Source of the DNA: Pseudomonas urmiensis
GTDB taxonomy: Bacteria; Pseudomonadota; Gammaproteobacteria; Pseudomonadales; Pseudomonadaceae
Direction of reading: 5' to 3'
Assembly: GCF_014268815.2 (NCBI RefSeq)
Contig: NZ_JABWRE020000001.1
Span: forward strand, 5,213,001 to 5,277,000
DNA: 64,000 nucleotides
Within the stretch, counting starts at the first letter, position 1; each line of letters starts with the position of its first letter. The notes under the pieces were generated by a model that had not been told where the DNA came from, ran no database searches, and was given only the letters and a program-made list of their open reading frames with translations. Below, in pieces: positions 17,324 through 25,628 of the stretch. A program made the translations under genes and the position numbers.

Positions 17324-18741
17324 AACAGCTGATCCTGGCGGGCCTGAGCCTGTCCCTCAGTGCCTGCATGATGGTCGGCCCGAACTACGAGGTGCCCAAG
17401 GACGCCGCCGTGCAGCGCAGCGATCTGAACGGCCCGCTGCGTCAGGATGCCGATAGCGTGGTGTCGGCGCCGGTCCCTGAGGACTGGTGGCAGCTGTACC
17501 AGGATCAGCGCCTCAATCAACTGGTGCGCCAGGCCCTGGGTGCCAACACCGAGCTGCGCGTGGCGGCCGCCAACATCGCCAAGGCCCGCGCCCAGCTCGA
17601 GGTGGCCGAGGCGCAAGGCGGCTTCAGTGGCGGCGCCAAGGTGGCTGCCCAGCGTCTGCAAGAGTCGGGTGAAGCGTTCTTGTTGCCGGAGAAAGTGCCG
17701 GTGGCCAACATCGGCGAGGCGATCCTCAGCGCCTCCTATCAGTTCGACCTGTGGGGCACCTTCAAGCGCGGCACCGAGGCGGCCCAGGCCAACGCCGATG
17801 CCGTACAGGCTGCTGCCGACACCGCCCGTATCACCCTGGTGGCCGATGTAGTCAAGGCCTATACCCAGGTGTGCTCGGCCAACGAGGAATACCACATTGC
17901 TCGCGAGTCGCTGGACTTGCAGGAGCAGAGCGTACAGCTCAACCAGCGCTTGCGTGATGCGGGGCGGGGCGATGAGACCCAGGTCACTCGTTCGCAGACC
18001 CAATTCAAGTCGCTGCGCGCTGAGCTGCCGCGCTTCAAGGCAGAGCGCGAGGCGGGTCTGTATACGCTCGCGGCGTTGCTCGCCAAGCCAGTCGAGCAGT
18101 TGCCTGCTGGCACTGCCGATTGCGCCGAGCTGCCGCACCTGGCGCAGCTGATTCCGGTTGGCGATGGCGCCGCGCTGCTCAAGCGTCGGCCGGATGTGCG
18201 CCAGGCCGAGCGTCAGCTGGCGGCCGCCACTGCGTCGATTGGCGTGGCCACTGGCGCGCTATACCCGAACATCAGCATTGGTGCCCAGGTGGGCACCATC
18301 GGCATCCTGGAAAACCTCGGCGAGCCTTCGACCAACCGCTGGGGCTTCGGCCCATTGGTTAGCTGGACCATTCCCACCAACGGCACCCGGGCACGGATCC
18401 GCGAGACCGAGGCGTCGACCCAGGCGGCCTTGGCGCATTTCGATGGGGTGGTGCTCAATGCTATTCGCGAGACCCAGACTCGCCTGGCCCAGTACAGCGC
18501 TTTGCTCGATCGGCGCGACGCCTTGCAAGAGGCTGAGCGTTCGGCGAAAGAAGCTGCGGACCAAACCCACCGGTATTTCCAGGCAGGGCGAGAGTCGTTC
18601 CTGGCGGACTTGCAGGCGACCCGCACCTATACCGACATGCGCGCGCAGTTGGCGGCGGCCAATAGCCAGGTGGCGATGGGGCAGATTGGTGTGTTCCTGG
18701 CCTTGGGTGGTGGTTGGAAGGATACTGCGACCAGACAGTGA
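17320..18741 (+). CDS. Outer-membrane efflux lipoprotein (NodT/OprM family)
   Basis: 473 aa. The lipoprotein signal has a lipobox (LSLSAC), followed by MMVGPNYEVP, typical of RND/EmrAB-type outer-membrane factors. Two OEP repeats form the rest, with conserved blocks EDWWQLYQDQRLNQLVRQAL and LLKRRPDVRQAERQLAAATA. It forms the TolC-like exit duct of the pump. Last gene of the five-gene coupled operon. Confidence 0.9.
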   Translation: MKQLILAGLSLSLSACMMVGPNYEVPKDAAVQRSDLNGPLRQDADSVVSAPVPEDWWQLYQDQRLNQLVRQALGANTELRVAAANIAKARAQLEVAEAQGGFSGGAKVAAQRLQESGEAFLLPEKVPVANIGEAILSASYQFDLWGTFKRGTEAAQANADAVQAAADTARITLVADVVKAYTQVCSANEEYHIARESLDLQEQSVQLNQRLRDAGRGDETQVTRSQTQFKSLRAELPRFKAEREAGLYTLAALLAKPVEQLPAGTADCAELPHLAQLIPVGDGAALLKRRPDVRQAERQLAAATASIGVATGALYPNISIGAQVGTIGILENLGEPSTNRWGFGPLVSWTIPTNGTRARIRETEASTQAALAHFDGVVLNAIRETQTRLAQYSALLDRRDALQEAERSAKEAADQTHRYFQAGRESFLADLQATRTYTDMRAQLAAANSQVAMGQIGVFLALGGGWKDTATRQ

Positions 18742-18747
18742 GATACT

Positions 18748-18851
18748 GGGGCCGCGTTGCGGCCCTTCGCGGGCAAGCCCGCTCCTACAGGGACATGCGG
18801 TACCTGGGGGGCGGGACGCCGAATCGCTGCGAAGGGCCGCACAGCGGCCCC
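18748..18851. repeat. REP element inside a 23-bp imperfect inverted repeat
   Basis: GGGGCCGCG...CTTCGC (18748-18770) and its near-inverse (18829-18851, two mismatches) flank a REP core CGCGGGCAAGCCCGCTCC starting near 18769. It lies between convergent genes (efflux channel and CsgG-like gene), a usual REP location, and could end both transcripts. Confidence 0.7.
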
Positions 18852-18863
18852 GGCAAGCTCAAG

Positions 18864-19607
18864 TCAGCGCAAAATCCGCGCCGGCTCATCCGCCGGCAAA
18901 TGGCTTTGACCCACCGGCCGCTCTGGCTGCCCAGGCACTTCACCCCCTAGCTGCTCAGCCAGCTGTTGCGCCACATCCATCCCCAGCGCCTTGGACACCT
19001 CACGCACCACCCGTGGGCGGTTGAGGGTCACGCGCGCATCCTGGCTTTTCACCAGCTTGGTGTCCTGCCCCTCACCCATGGCGGTGAACGCCGACGTGAT
19101 CTCATAGGTGCTGGTGTTGATCAGGCTGAAATCAGCCACCACGCTCAAACCAAGCACCGCCGAGTAGCTGTCGGTATGGTCCAGCGCATTGACGTCACGC
19201 TGGAAGTCGATATCCGACAAGGTGCCGAACAGCACATAGTCGGCGCCGGGGAACGCGCCGTTCTTGATGCGCTCGATCACGTCGTACACGTCTTCGCTGG
19301 ACGAGGCCGTGTAGGGCTTGCCCTGGACCAGCTGGAGCATCCCGCCCTTGAGAATCTCGCCCTTGATGTCGCCACCAAAGCTACGCAGCTCGCTCTGCTC
19401 GATGTAGCTCTTGTTGCTTTGGTACTCGCTGTAGCTCGACGAGTGACTAGCGTTGTACGGGCTCGACTGGCCGCTGTTGTGAGCGTTGACGCTGTGGATG
19501 TACTCCTCCACCTGCGCCTGGTAGGCGAGGTCGGTGACCGCGACCTTGGGGGCCGCTTGCGCGCAAACCGCGCAAGCCAGGCCGATGACTGCCATCCATG
19601 TACGCAT
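18864..19607 (-). CDS. Secreted CsgG/LpoB-fold-like protein of the envelope lipoprotein cluster
   Basis: 247 aa. Signal peptide MRTWMAVIGLACAVCAQA without a lipobox, so probably a soluble periplasmic protein. The mature start PKVAVTDLAYQAQVEEYI and the block FPGADYVLFGTLSDIDFQRD resemble the nucleotide-less TolB-N/CsgG-like fold shared by LpoB and CsgG. The Ser/Tyr/Asn-rich stretch at residues 42-68 is unusual. GGAG precedes the ATG and it starts 3 bp after the LpoB-like stop, so it is the last gene of a four-gene operon. Exact function unknown. Confidence 0.6.
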   Translation of the reverse strand: MRTWMAVIGLACAVCAQAAPKVAVTDLAYQAQVEEYIHSVNAHNSGQSSPYNASHSSSYSEYQSNKSYIEQSELRSFGGDIKGEILKGGMLQLVQGKPYTASSSEDVYDVIERIKNGAFPGADYVLFGTLSDIDFQRDVNALDHTDSYSAVLGLSVVADFSLINTSTYEITSAFTAMGEGQDTKLVKSQDARVTLNRPRVVREVSKALGMDVAQQLAEQLGGEVPGQPERPVGQSHLPADEPARILR

Positions 19608-19610
19608 TGC

Positions 19611-20198
19611 TTAGCGCTCCGTGGTCTTGCGGATTTCTTTTTCGTCCATCCATTCAGCCAGGCCGCTTTCGACGTCGACCAGTTGCAGGCTGAACTTGTA
19701 GAACACGTCCTTGTAGTCGCTGCTGCGCTTGACGATCGAGCTGATCGAGCCTTCCAGGCGGTACTTGGCGGCGATCATGTTGCCGGTCTTGGCCACGGTG
19801 TTTTTCTTGTACAGGCCGCTCTGGTTTTGCAGCTTGAGCTGATCGACCTGGCTTTGCATGTCGGTGTTGTCGCTGGCGAAGCGCGCCACGCCGGTTTTCA
19901 GCAGCTGGGTCTTGATCGTGGTGGTGATCTCGCGGGTATCGATGTACTCGCTGGTCTTGTTCTTCACGTCATACACCTGCACCACCGGGCGGCCATGCAG
20001 CACGCCGGACTGGGCCAGCGAACGGGTCATGCTCTCGGCGATCATCTGCAAGTCGGTGGAGCCGAATTCGTTGGTGATCAGTTCCACGGCCTTGCTGTCG
20101 CCGTAGCTGATGTTCTTGCCACCGAGGACGGGCGACGGGGTGCTGCAGCCGCTGACCAGGGCGATGGCGAGGGCGGCGAAGGTAATACGTGCAAACAT
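19611..20198 (-). CDS. LpoB-like lipoprotein (penicillin-binding protein activator family)
   Basis: 195 aa from the ATG with AGGAG eight bases upstream. Lipobox LVSGC near residue 18. The body matches the LpoB pattern: VELITNEFGSTDLQMIAESM near the start, PVVQVYDVKNKTSEYIDTRE, and the final WMDEKEIRKTTER, like the EKEIRK end typical of LpoB. In E. coli, LpoB activates PBP1b from the outer membrane. Pseudomonads are reported to use a different activator, LpoP, so this copy may serve another machine. It stands between YcfL-like and CsgG-like genes. Confidence 0.75.
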   Translation of the reverse strand: MFARITFAALAIALVSGCSTPSPVLGGKNISYGDSKAVELITNEFGSTDLQMIAESMTRSLAQSGVLHGRPVVQVYDVKNKTSEYIDTREITTTIKTQLLKTGVARFASDNTDMQSQVDQLKLQNQSGLYKKNTVAKTGNMIAAKYRLEGSISSIVKRSSDYKDVFYKFSLQLVDVESGLAEWMDEKEIRKTTER

Positions 20199-20219
20199 CA
20201 AAACTGCTCCTGAGAAAAA

Positions 20220-20585
20220 TTACCGGGTGTGGACTTCGAGGCGAAAGTCCGTCGCCTGGGGAAGCGGGGCGATGGCTGGCAGTACGCTGGCCTGCTTGCC
20301 ATACAGGGTGAGGGTCTTCCAGCTTTCCGCGTCGGCCACCGGGAAGCCGTCGTCGCCCAACCAGGCGAAGCGGTAGTACAGGGTCTGGTTGCTGCGGCTG
20401 GTGTTGTTGACGCCGACCTTGACGGTGAGGAAGCCGTTTTCGCGGGCAACGCGCATCGGGCCGAGGTCGAAATCATCGAGCTGGCCCATGGTCACCACCT
20501 TGCTGGCGGCGCTGTCGGGGTCGGGAGTCGATGTGCAGCCGGCGAGCAGCGCGGCGGCAAGCAGGGCGATACAGGTAAAGCGCAT
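20220..20585 (-). CDS. YcfL-like lipoprotein (DUF1425)
   Basis: 121 aa. Lipobox LLAGC at about residue 16; AAGGA lies upstream of the ATG. The C-terminal block with VGVNNTSRSNQTLYYRFAWL and DAESWKTLTLYGKQ is characteristic of YcfL/DUF1425. In E. coli, ycfL is next to lpoB, and the same pairing is seen here. Unknown function; presumably an outer-membrane lipoprotein partner of the LpoB-like protein. Confidence 0.78.
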   Translation of the reverse strand: MRFTCIALLAAALLAGCTSTPDPDSAASKVVTMGQLDDFDLGPMRVARENGFLTVKVGVNNTSRSNQTLYYRFAWLGDDGFPVADAESWKTLTLYGKQASVLPAIAPLPQATDFRLEVHTR

Positions 20586-20600
20586 GTTCGATCCTTGAGG

Positions 20601-21992
20601 TTACTTGAGGCTGGCGAGCGCCTGCGGCTGGGCCAGGGGGACAACGTGTGCGGCGGGGCCGCTGGCAAACACCTGGCGGCCAAGCACGCGCAGGCTGACC
20701 ACCTGGTAGGGGCGGTCGATCTTGACCATGACCTGGCTGGCGCCGAGGCCCGCTGGCAAGTTCAAGCGATGCTCGCCCGGCGCCAGGCGAACCCGCGCCA
20801 CTTGGGTTTCATTGGGCAGGGTGCGCCAGGTGCGAGTGTCGGCGCTCTCGGTCACCGCCGAGAGGATGCCCACGATCAGGCCGGCCAGGGGGTTGGTTTC
20901 GTTCAATTCCTTTTGCGCGACCACCCGGCTGGCGGCGCGCACGCTGGTGCGCAGGATGATCCCCGGCATGTCGTCGCGCAAGGCCCGGCGCGACATCGCG
21001 CTGGTGCTGTTGAGGGCGGTCAGTGGCACGGCCTGGTCGTTGAGGGTGATTTGGCTGAAGTAGGTGGTGGAGGTGTCCTCCTTGACCACTGGGAACGACA
21101 GCGGAGTGATCACCAGGTTGTCCTTGATCACCAGCGGCAGCGGGATGTTGATCGAGCCACGCGCTGGGGCCAGACCGCTTTGCACCACGATCAGCACATC
21201 GCTTTCAGCGCTGCTGGCGCCGTTCTTGTCCAGGTCGAGCAGGGCTTGCTCCAGCAACGGCGTGTTCGGCCGCAGCTCGGCGGCCTTGCGGTAACCCGGT
21301 GCTGCCAGGCCTTTCTCGCCGAGGGCTTCGTAGACGAAGCCGGCCAAGTAATGGCTGAAGGCGCTTTGATAGCTGTTTTTCAGACTGACCACTTCGGGCG
21401 CGTCGAGGCTGGCCACCGGGTAGCCGTGCAGGTCCTTGAGCTCGGTCTTCACCCCTTGCTGTTCTGCCTGCTCCTCGCGCTTGAGGTATTGCCGGTCACG
21501 TAGCTCGGCGATCACCGCTTCGCGTTCGTGGGTCTTCTTGATCTCGGTGCGGGCACCGTCGAAATCGTTCATGGCCAGCAGGTTGAGGGCCATTTGCGTG
21601 GTCAGCATGACCTTCTCGTAGTCATAGCCTTCGTAGCGGCGAACCTTGTCGTTGACCAGGAAGCTGCCGAATTGGCTCAGGTACTTCTCGGTGTCGAGTT
21701 TGACCGACTCCTCCCAGCCCAACACCACGCCATCGGCGGCGCGCCAGGCTTGTTGGCTACCTTGTAGGTCGCCCTTGGAGCGCAGCAGCTCACCTTTTTC
21801 GAAGTAGTAGAGCAGGTCTTTGCTTTCGCCTTTGTTGTTGCTTTCCAGCAGCTTCAAGGCGGCGTCGACGTTGCCAGCAGTCAATTGCTGGTTGGTTTCC
21901 TGAAGCTCGCTGTCGTAGCTGCGGAACACGGCGCAGCCGGTCAATTGCAAGGCGGCAAGAATTACCACAACGGTTAGGGCGCGGGTGACCAT
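20601..21992 (-). CDS. Large lipoprotein with TPR-like repeats (COG3014-like)
   Basis: 463 aa from an ATG that opens a lipoprotein signal (MVTRALTVVVILAALQLTGC); about 136 upstream in-frame codons lack lipobox or ribosome site and are rejected. Residues ~30-230 form TPR-like helical repeats (FEKGELLRSKGDLQGSQQAW, GFVYEALGEKGLAAPGYRKA). The remainder is beta-rich with a hydrophobic loop (LAGLIVGILSAV). First gene of the four-gene envelope cluster. Proteins of this kind are found beside LpoB/YcfL genes in other gammaproteobacteria, as I recall; no function is established. Confidence 0.65.
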   Translation of the reverse strand: MVTRALTVVVILAALQLTGCAVFRSYDSELQETNQQLTAGNVDAALKLLESNNKGESKDLLYYFEKGELLRSKGDLQGSQQAWRAADGVVLGWEESVKLDTEKYLSQFGSFLVNDKVRRYEGYDYEKVMLTTQMALNLLAMNDFDGARTEIKKTHEREAVIAELRDRQYLKREEQAEQQGVKTELKDLHGYPVASLDAPEVVSLKNSYQSAFSHYLAGFVYEALGEKGLAAPGYRKAAELRPNTPLLEQALLDLDKNGASSAESDVLIVVQSGLAPARGSINIPLPLVIKDNLVITPLSFPVVKEDTSTTYFSQITLNDQAVPLTALNSTSAMSRRALRDDMPGIILRTSVRAASRVVAQKELNETNPLAGLIVGILSAVTESADTRTWRTLPNETQVARVRLAPGEHRLNLPAGLGASQVMVKIDRPYQVVSLRVLGRQVFASGPAAHVVPLAQPQALASLK

Positions 21993-22105
21993 CGGTGTTC
22001 TGATTCCCTGAGTAGATGGACGGCGACGGACGCTAGTGGCCGAATGATTGTGAATGGCTACTAGCGAAGGCGCGGCATTATACGTGCAGGGTGGCGATAC
22101 AGTGG

Positions 22106-22124
22106 CTAAATGATTCTCAATTTT
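22106..22124 (+). promoter_or_regulatory. Candidate Fur box before the iron permease gene
   Basis: The core AATGATTCTCAAT (22109-22121) is close to the Fur-site core AATGATTCTCATT. Over 19 bases it matches the classical GATAATGATAATCATTATC at 11 positions. It lies about 130 bp upstream of the FTR1-type iron permease start and 114 bp from the divergent lipoprotein start. Confidence 0.45.
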
Positions 22125-22253
22125 TTTGTAGGTCTTCGAGGCCGGAACGTTGCCGCAACTGTTACAAGATTTTTCATGAAATCCTCCAGCAAACCTTGAG
22201 CAGTGGCAATTGGAAGTGAACAATGTTCTCTTTCGTATTCCCCGAGACTGGTC

Positions 22254-24152
22254 ATGACTTCCCGCCCCCGTTTGCTCGCCTGGCTGCTGTGGCCGGTGCT
22301 GGCACTGTGCAGCACCCTGGCGCTGGCCGAATCGCCCGCCGAGGCAACCAAGGCCTTGCACCTGCTCGACTACATCGGCGCCGACTACCCACCGACCGTG
22401 CATGACGGCAAGGTGCTAGACGACGGTGAATACCGCGAGCAACAGGAGTTCAGCGCACTGCTGGCGGACCTGGTCAAAGGCCTGCCAGCGCATGCCGAGC
22501 GTGCGCCCCTGGAGCAAGGCGTGCAGACGCTGCGCCAGGCCATCGACCAGCGCCAGGACGGTGCCAGCGTGGCTCGCCAGGCGCGTCAGCTAGGTGCTCG
22601 CCTGGCAGTGGCCTATGAGGTCAGCCAGGCCCCGGTAATCACCCCAGACCCTACTCGTGGTGCTGCGTTGTATGCGCAGAACTGCTCGATCTGCCATGGC
22701 GATAGCGGAGCGGGCGATGGCCCGGCCGGCGTGGGCCTGGAGCCGCCGCCGGCCAACCTGCGCAGTGCCGAGCGCTTGGATCAGCTGAGCTTGTTCGATC
22801 TCTACAACACCCTGGGCCTTGGCATCGAAGGCACCGAGATGCCGTCGTTTGCCGATCAGCTCGATGAGCGCCAGCGTTGGGATGTGGCTGCCTATGTCGC
22901 CAGCTTCACCGCCGACCCGCAGGCGGCCAAGGGCGACCAGACCTGGAACCTCGCCGACCTGGCGCGCCAGACCCCAGCCGAAGTCGCCGCCAGTGAAGGC
23001 GTCGCGGCGCTGCCGGCGTTTCGCGCCCAGCGCGCCCAGCCGCCGCAGGTCAAACGCGGCCCGGCACAATTGCTCGAGTACACCGCCAGCACCTTGGACA
23101 AGAGCCTGGCGGCCTATCGCGAAGGCGATCACGACCAGGCCTACGACCTGTCGGTGGCCGCTTACCTGGAAGGCTTCGAGCTGGTCGAAAGCTCTCTGGA
23201 CAACATCGATAGCCAAGTACGCAAGGACACCGAGAAGGCCCTGATGGCCTATCGGCAGTCGCTGCAGGATGGCTTGCCCGTCGAGCAGGCCGAGCAACGC
23301 TTGGCCGAGGCCAAAACCCAGTTGGACGAGGCCGCCAAGCTGCTCGGCAGCGATGGCCTGAGCTGGTCGCTGAGCTATATCTCCGGTCTGCTGATCCTGC
23401 TGCGTGAAGGCCTTGAGGCGATTCTGGTACTGGCGGCAATCCTGGCCTTCTTGCGCAATACCGGCCAGCAATCGGCAGTGCGCAGCGTCAACGTCGGCTG
23501 GGGCCTGGCGCTGGTCGCAGGCTTTGCCACCTGGGCCTTGGCGGCCTATGTGATCGATGTCGGTGGAGCCCAGCGCGAGCTGCTCGAAGGCTGCACAGCG
23601 CTGTTCGCCAGCGTCATGGTGTTGTGGCTGGGCGTGTGGATGCACGACCGCCGCCACGCCGCGGCCTGGCAGGACTACATCAAGAGCAGCCTGCTCAGCG
23701 GTGGCGGGCGCTTTGGCTTTGCCATGCTGGCGTTCTTCTCGGTGTACCGCGAGCTGTTCGAAGTGATCTTGTTCTACGAGACCCTGTGGCTGCAGTCGGG
23801 GCCCGCTGGGCATAACGCGGTGTTGGCTGGTGGCGCCACGGCGCTAGTGCTGCTGGTGGGATTGGCCTGGGTGATCCTGCGTGGGTCGGCCAAGCTGCCG
23901 CTGGCGCTGTTCTTCAGCATCAATGCGGCGCTGCTGTGTGCGTTGTCGGTGGTGTTTGCCGGGCATGGCGTCAAGGCGCTGCAAGAGGCTGGGGTGCTGG
24001 GCACGCGGCCGGTAGCGTTCTTCGAGTTCGATTGGCTGGGGATTCATGCCGATGCGTATTCGCTGGCGGCGCAGGTGGTGGCGTTGACGGCGATCGTGAT
24101 TCTGTATGGGCGCTCGCGCTTGGCGGAAAAGCGCCGTGCTGCAGCCAGCTGA
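22254..24152 (+). CDS. Cytochrome c-FTR1 fusion iron permease
   Basis: 632 aa from the ATG beginning a signal peptide (TSRPRLLAWLLWPVLALCST); a GTG 17 codons upstream is less likely. The periplasmic part contains a c-type haem site, CSICH (144-148), with a likely distal Met in EMPSF (196). The C-terminal half is an FTR1/EfeU permease with seven membrane segments and the iron-coordinating REXXE motifs: REGLE (384-388) and RELFE (499-503), plus RELLE at 441-445. Oxidase-coupled FTR1 systems oxidise Fe2+ and import it; here the haem domain fused to the permease could carry the electron. A candidate Fur box lies upstream. Confidence 0.9.
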   Translation: MTSRPRLLAWLLWPVLALCSTLALAESPAEATKALHLLDYIGADYPPTVHDGKVLDDGEYREQQEFSALLADLVKGLPAHAERAPLEQGVQTLRQAIDQRQDGASVARQARQLGARLAVAYEVSQAPVITPDPTRGAALYAQNCSICHGDSGAGDGPAGVGLEPPPANLRSAERLDQLSLFDLYNTLGLGIEGTEMPSFADQLDERQRWDVAAYVASFTADPQAAKGDQTWNLADLARQTPAEVAASEGVAALPAFRAQRAQPPQVKRGPAQLLEYTASTLDKSLAAYREGDHDQAYDLSVAAYLEGFELVESSLDNIDSQVRKDTEKALMAYRQSLQDGLPVEQAEQRLAEAKTQLDEAAKLLGSDGLSWSLSYISGLLILLREGLEAILVLAAILAFLRNTGQQSAVRSVNVGWGLALVAGFATWALAAYVIDVGGAQRELLEGCTALFASVMVLWLGVWMHDRRHAAAWQDYIKSSLLSGGGRFGFAMLAFFSVYRELFEVILFYETLWLQSGPAGHNAVLAGGATALVLLVGLAWVILRGSAKLPLALFFSINAALLCALSVVFAGHGVKALQEAGVLGTRPVAFFEFDWLGIHADAYSLAAQVVALTAIVILYGRSRLAEKRRAAAS

Positions 24153-24169
24153 AGGCTGCTGAGTCTGCG

Positions 24170-24240
24170 CCGGCCTCATCGCGGGTAAGGCCGCTCCTAC
24201 AGCGGCTCAGTGGGCCTGTAGGAGCGCGCTTGTCCCGCGG
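24170..24240. repeat. Inverted REP pair
   Basis: A REP (CCGGCCTCATCGCGGGTAAG, from 24170 to about 24202) faces an inverted copy (24216-24240). The match between the arms is imperfect. Sits between the iron permease and yaiI. Confidence 0.75.
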
Positions 24241-24285
24241 ATCTGGCACTATGAATGCCTTGTCTGAAGCAATGGAACACCCGCA

Positions 24286-24738
24286 ATGCGTATATGGATC
24301 GATGCCGACGCCTGCCCCAAGCAGGCCAAGGAGCTGATCGTCAAATTCGCCCTCAAGCGCAAGCTGGAGGTGGTGATGGTCGCCGGCCAGGCGCAGATCA
24401 AGCCGGCGTTCGCCTGTGTCCGGCTGATCGTGGTCCCCAGCGGCCCGGATGCAGCCGACGATTACCTGGTCGAAAACGCCGTGCCGGGTGAGCTGGTGAT
24501 TTGCAGTGATATTCCCCTGGCCGACCGCCTGATCAAGAAAGGCGTGGCCGCACTCGACCCGCGTGGCCGCGAGTTCGATGAGCGCAACATGGGTGACCGG
24601 TTGGCTGTGCGCAACCTGTTTACCGAGCTGCGCGAGCAGGGCCAGGTCAGCGGTGGCCAGGCGCCGTATGGCGAGCGCGAGAAGCAGGAATTCGCCAATT
24701 CCCTCGACCGCATCCTGACCCGTTTGTCCAAAGCCTAG
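24286..24738 (+). CDS. yaiI: UPF0178 (YaiI/YqxD) family protein
   Basis: 150 aa, normal family length. The start MRIWIDADACPKQAKELIVK is the family signature; the acidic residues D6 and D8 plus the later SDIPLADRLIKKG block recall PIN-like nuclease sites. LDPRGREFDERNMGDRLAVR is also conserved. A nuclease role is inference from fold resemblance only. It stands alone between REP elements. Confidence 0.9.
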   Translation: MRIWIDADACPKQAKELIVKFALKRKLEVVMVAGQAQIKPAFACVRLIVVPSGPDAADDYLVENAVPGELVICSDIPLADRLIKKGVAALDPRGREFDERNMGDRLAVRNLFTELREQGQVSGGQAPYGEREKQEFANSLDRILTRLSKA

Positions 24739-24789
24739 TCAACAGCATCGTGCGGCGCGTTGCGCGGCTATGTGCTTGCATGCGGGCTT

Positions 24790-24834
24790 GCGTGGGAGCG
24801 GGCTTGCCCCGCGTTAGCCTCCTCGCTCCCACGC
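24790..24834. repeat. REP with 11-bp closing stem
   Basis: GCGTGGGAGCG (24790-24800) pairs with CGCTCCCACGC (24824-24834), and a REP core GAGCGGGCTTGCCCCGCG lies inside. Lies between convergent yaiI and elbB and may act as transcript end for both. Confidence 0.7.
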
Positions 24835-24846
24835 GCATTCAGCTGC

Positions 24847-25515
24847 TTAGTTATCACCTTCGTGAGTCAGCTCCAGCACCCGGTCCACCAGCTTGTAGAT
24901 GCCACCCGCCGCTTCACTGATCGATTTGGCCAGCATATAGGCCGGCGTAGTTACCAGCTTGCGCTGGGTATCTTCGACGATGTCATGCACGTCGCACTCT
25001 TCATGGGTGCCGCCCATCTTCACCACCGCCGCGCTGGTGCCGGCATCGTTACCAATGGTGCAGACCACGCCTGGCCCGTAGATCTTCGCCGCCAAGGCCG
25101 GCGAGATGCAGATCAGCCCGACCGGCTTGCCGGCCTCGGCAAAGGCTTCAGCCAGGGCCAGGACATCCGGCTGCACGGTGCACTTGTCACCTTCTACGGC
25201 AAAGTTGGAGAGGTTCTTCGCGGCGCCAAAGCCACCCGGCACGATCAGCGCATCGAAGTCTTTGACATCGGCTTCGCGGATATCCTTGACCTCACCGCGA
25301 GCGATGCGCGCCGACTCGACCAGTACGTTGCGCGTCTCGGGCATCTGCTCGCCAGTCAGGTGATCGATCACGTGCATCTGCGCGATGTTCGGCGCAAAGC
25401 ACTGTACCTGGGCACCGCGCTGGTCGAGGCGCAGCAGGGTGATCACGCTTTCGTGGATCTCAGCGCCGTCATAGACGCCGCAACCGGAAAGAATCACCGC
25501 AACTTTTTTTGTCAT
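24847..25515 (-). CDS. elbB: ElbB, DJ-1/PfpI-like glyoxalase (isoprenoid biosynthesis associated)
   Basis: 222 aa from the second ATG, which has GGAGT at a proper distance; an ATG two codons earlier is too close to it. The N-terminus KKVAVILSGCGVYDGAEIHE is diagnostic of ElbB. The block DALIVPGGFGAAKNLSNFA and the nucleophile region VGLICISPALAAKI follow. E. coli ElbB has weak glyoxalase activity and its overproduction was linked to isoprenoid output. Monocistronic, divergent from the membrane hydroxylase gene. Confidence 0.92.
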   Translation of the reverse strand: MTKKVAVILSGCGVYDGAEIHESVITLLRLDQRGAQVQCFAPNIAQMHVIDHLTGEQMPETRNVLVESARIARGEVKDIREADVKDFDALIVPGGFGAAKNLSNFAVEGDKCTVQPDVLALAEAFAEAGKPVGLICISPALAAKIYGPGVVCTIGNDAGTSAAVVKMGGTHEECDVHDIVEDTQRKLVTTPAYMLAKSISEAAGGIYKLVDRVLELTHEGDN

Positions 25516-25628
25516 GCTCATTACTCCAGTGTCGAGGCGCTAAATGTCCTCTAGTTTGGCAGATGTGGCCATAGGGGTTGCTGTGGGGCGGGGCTAATCT
25601 GTTCAGATAACGCCTGAGATCGCTGCCC

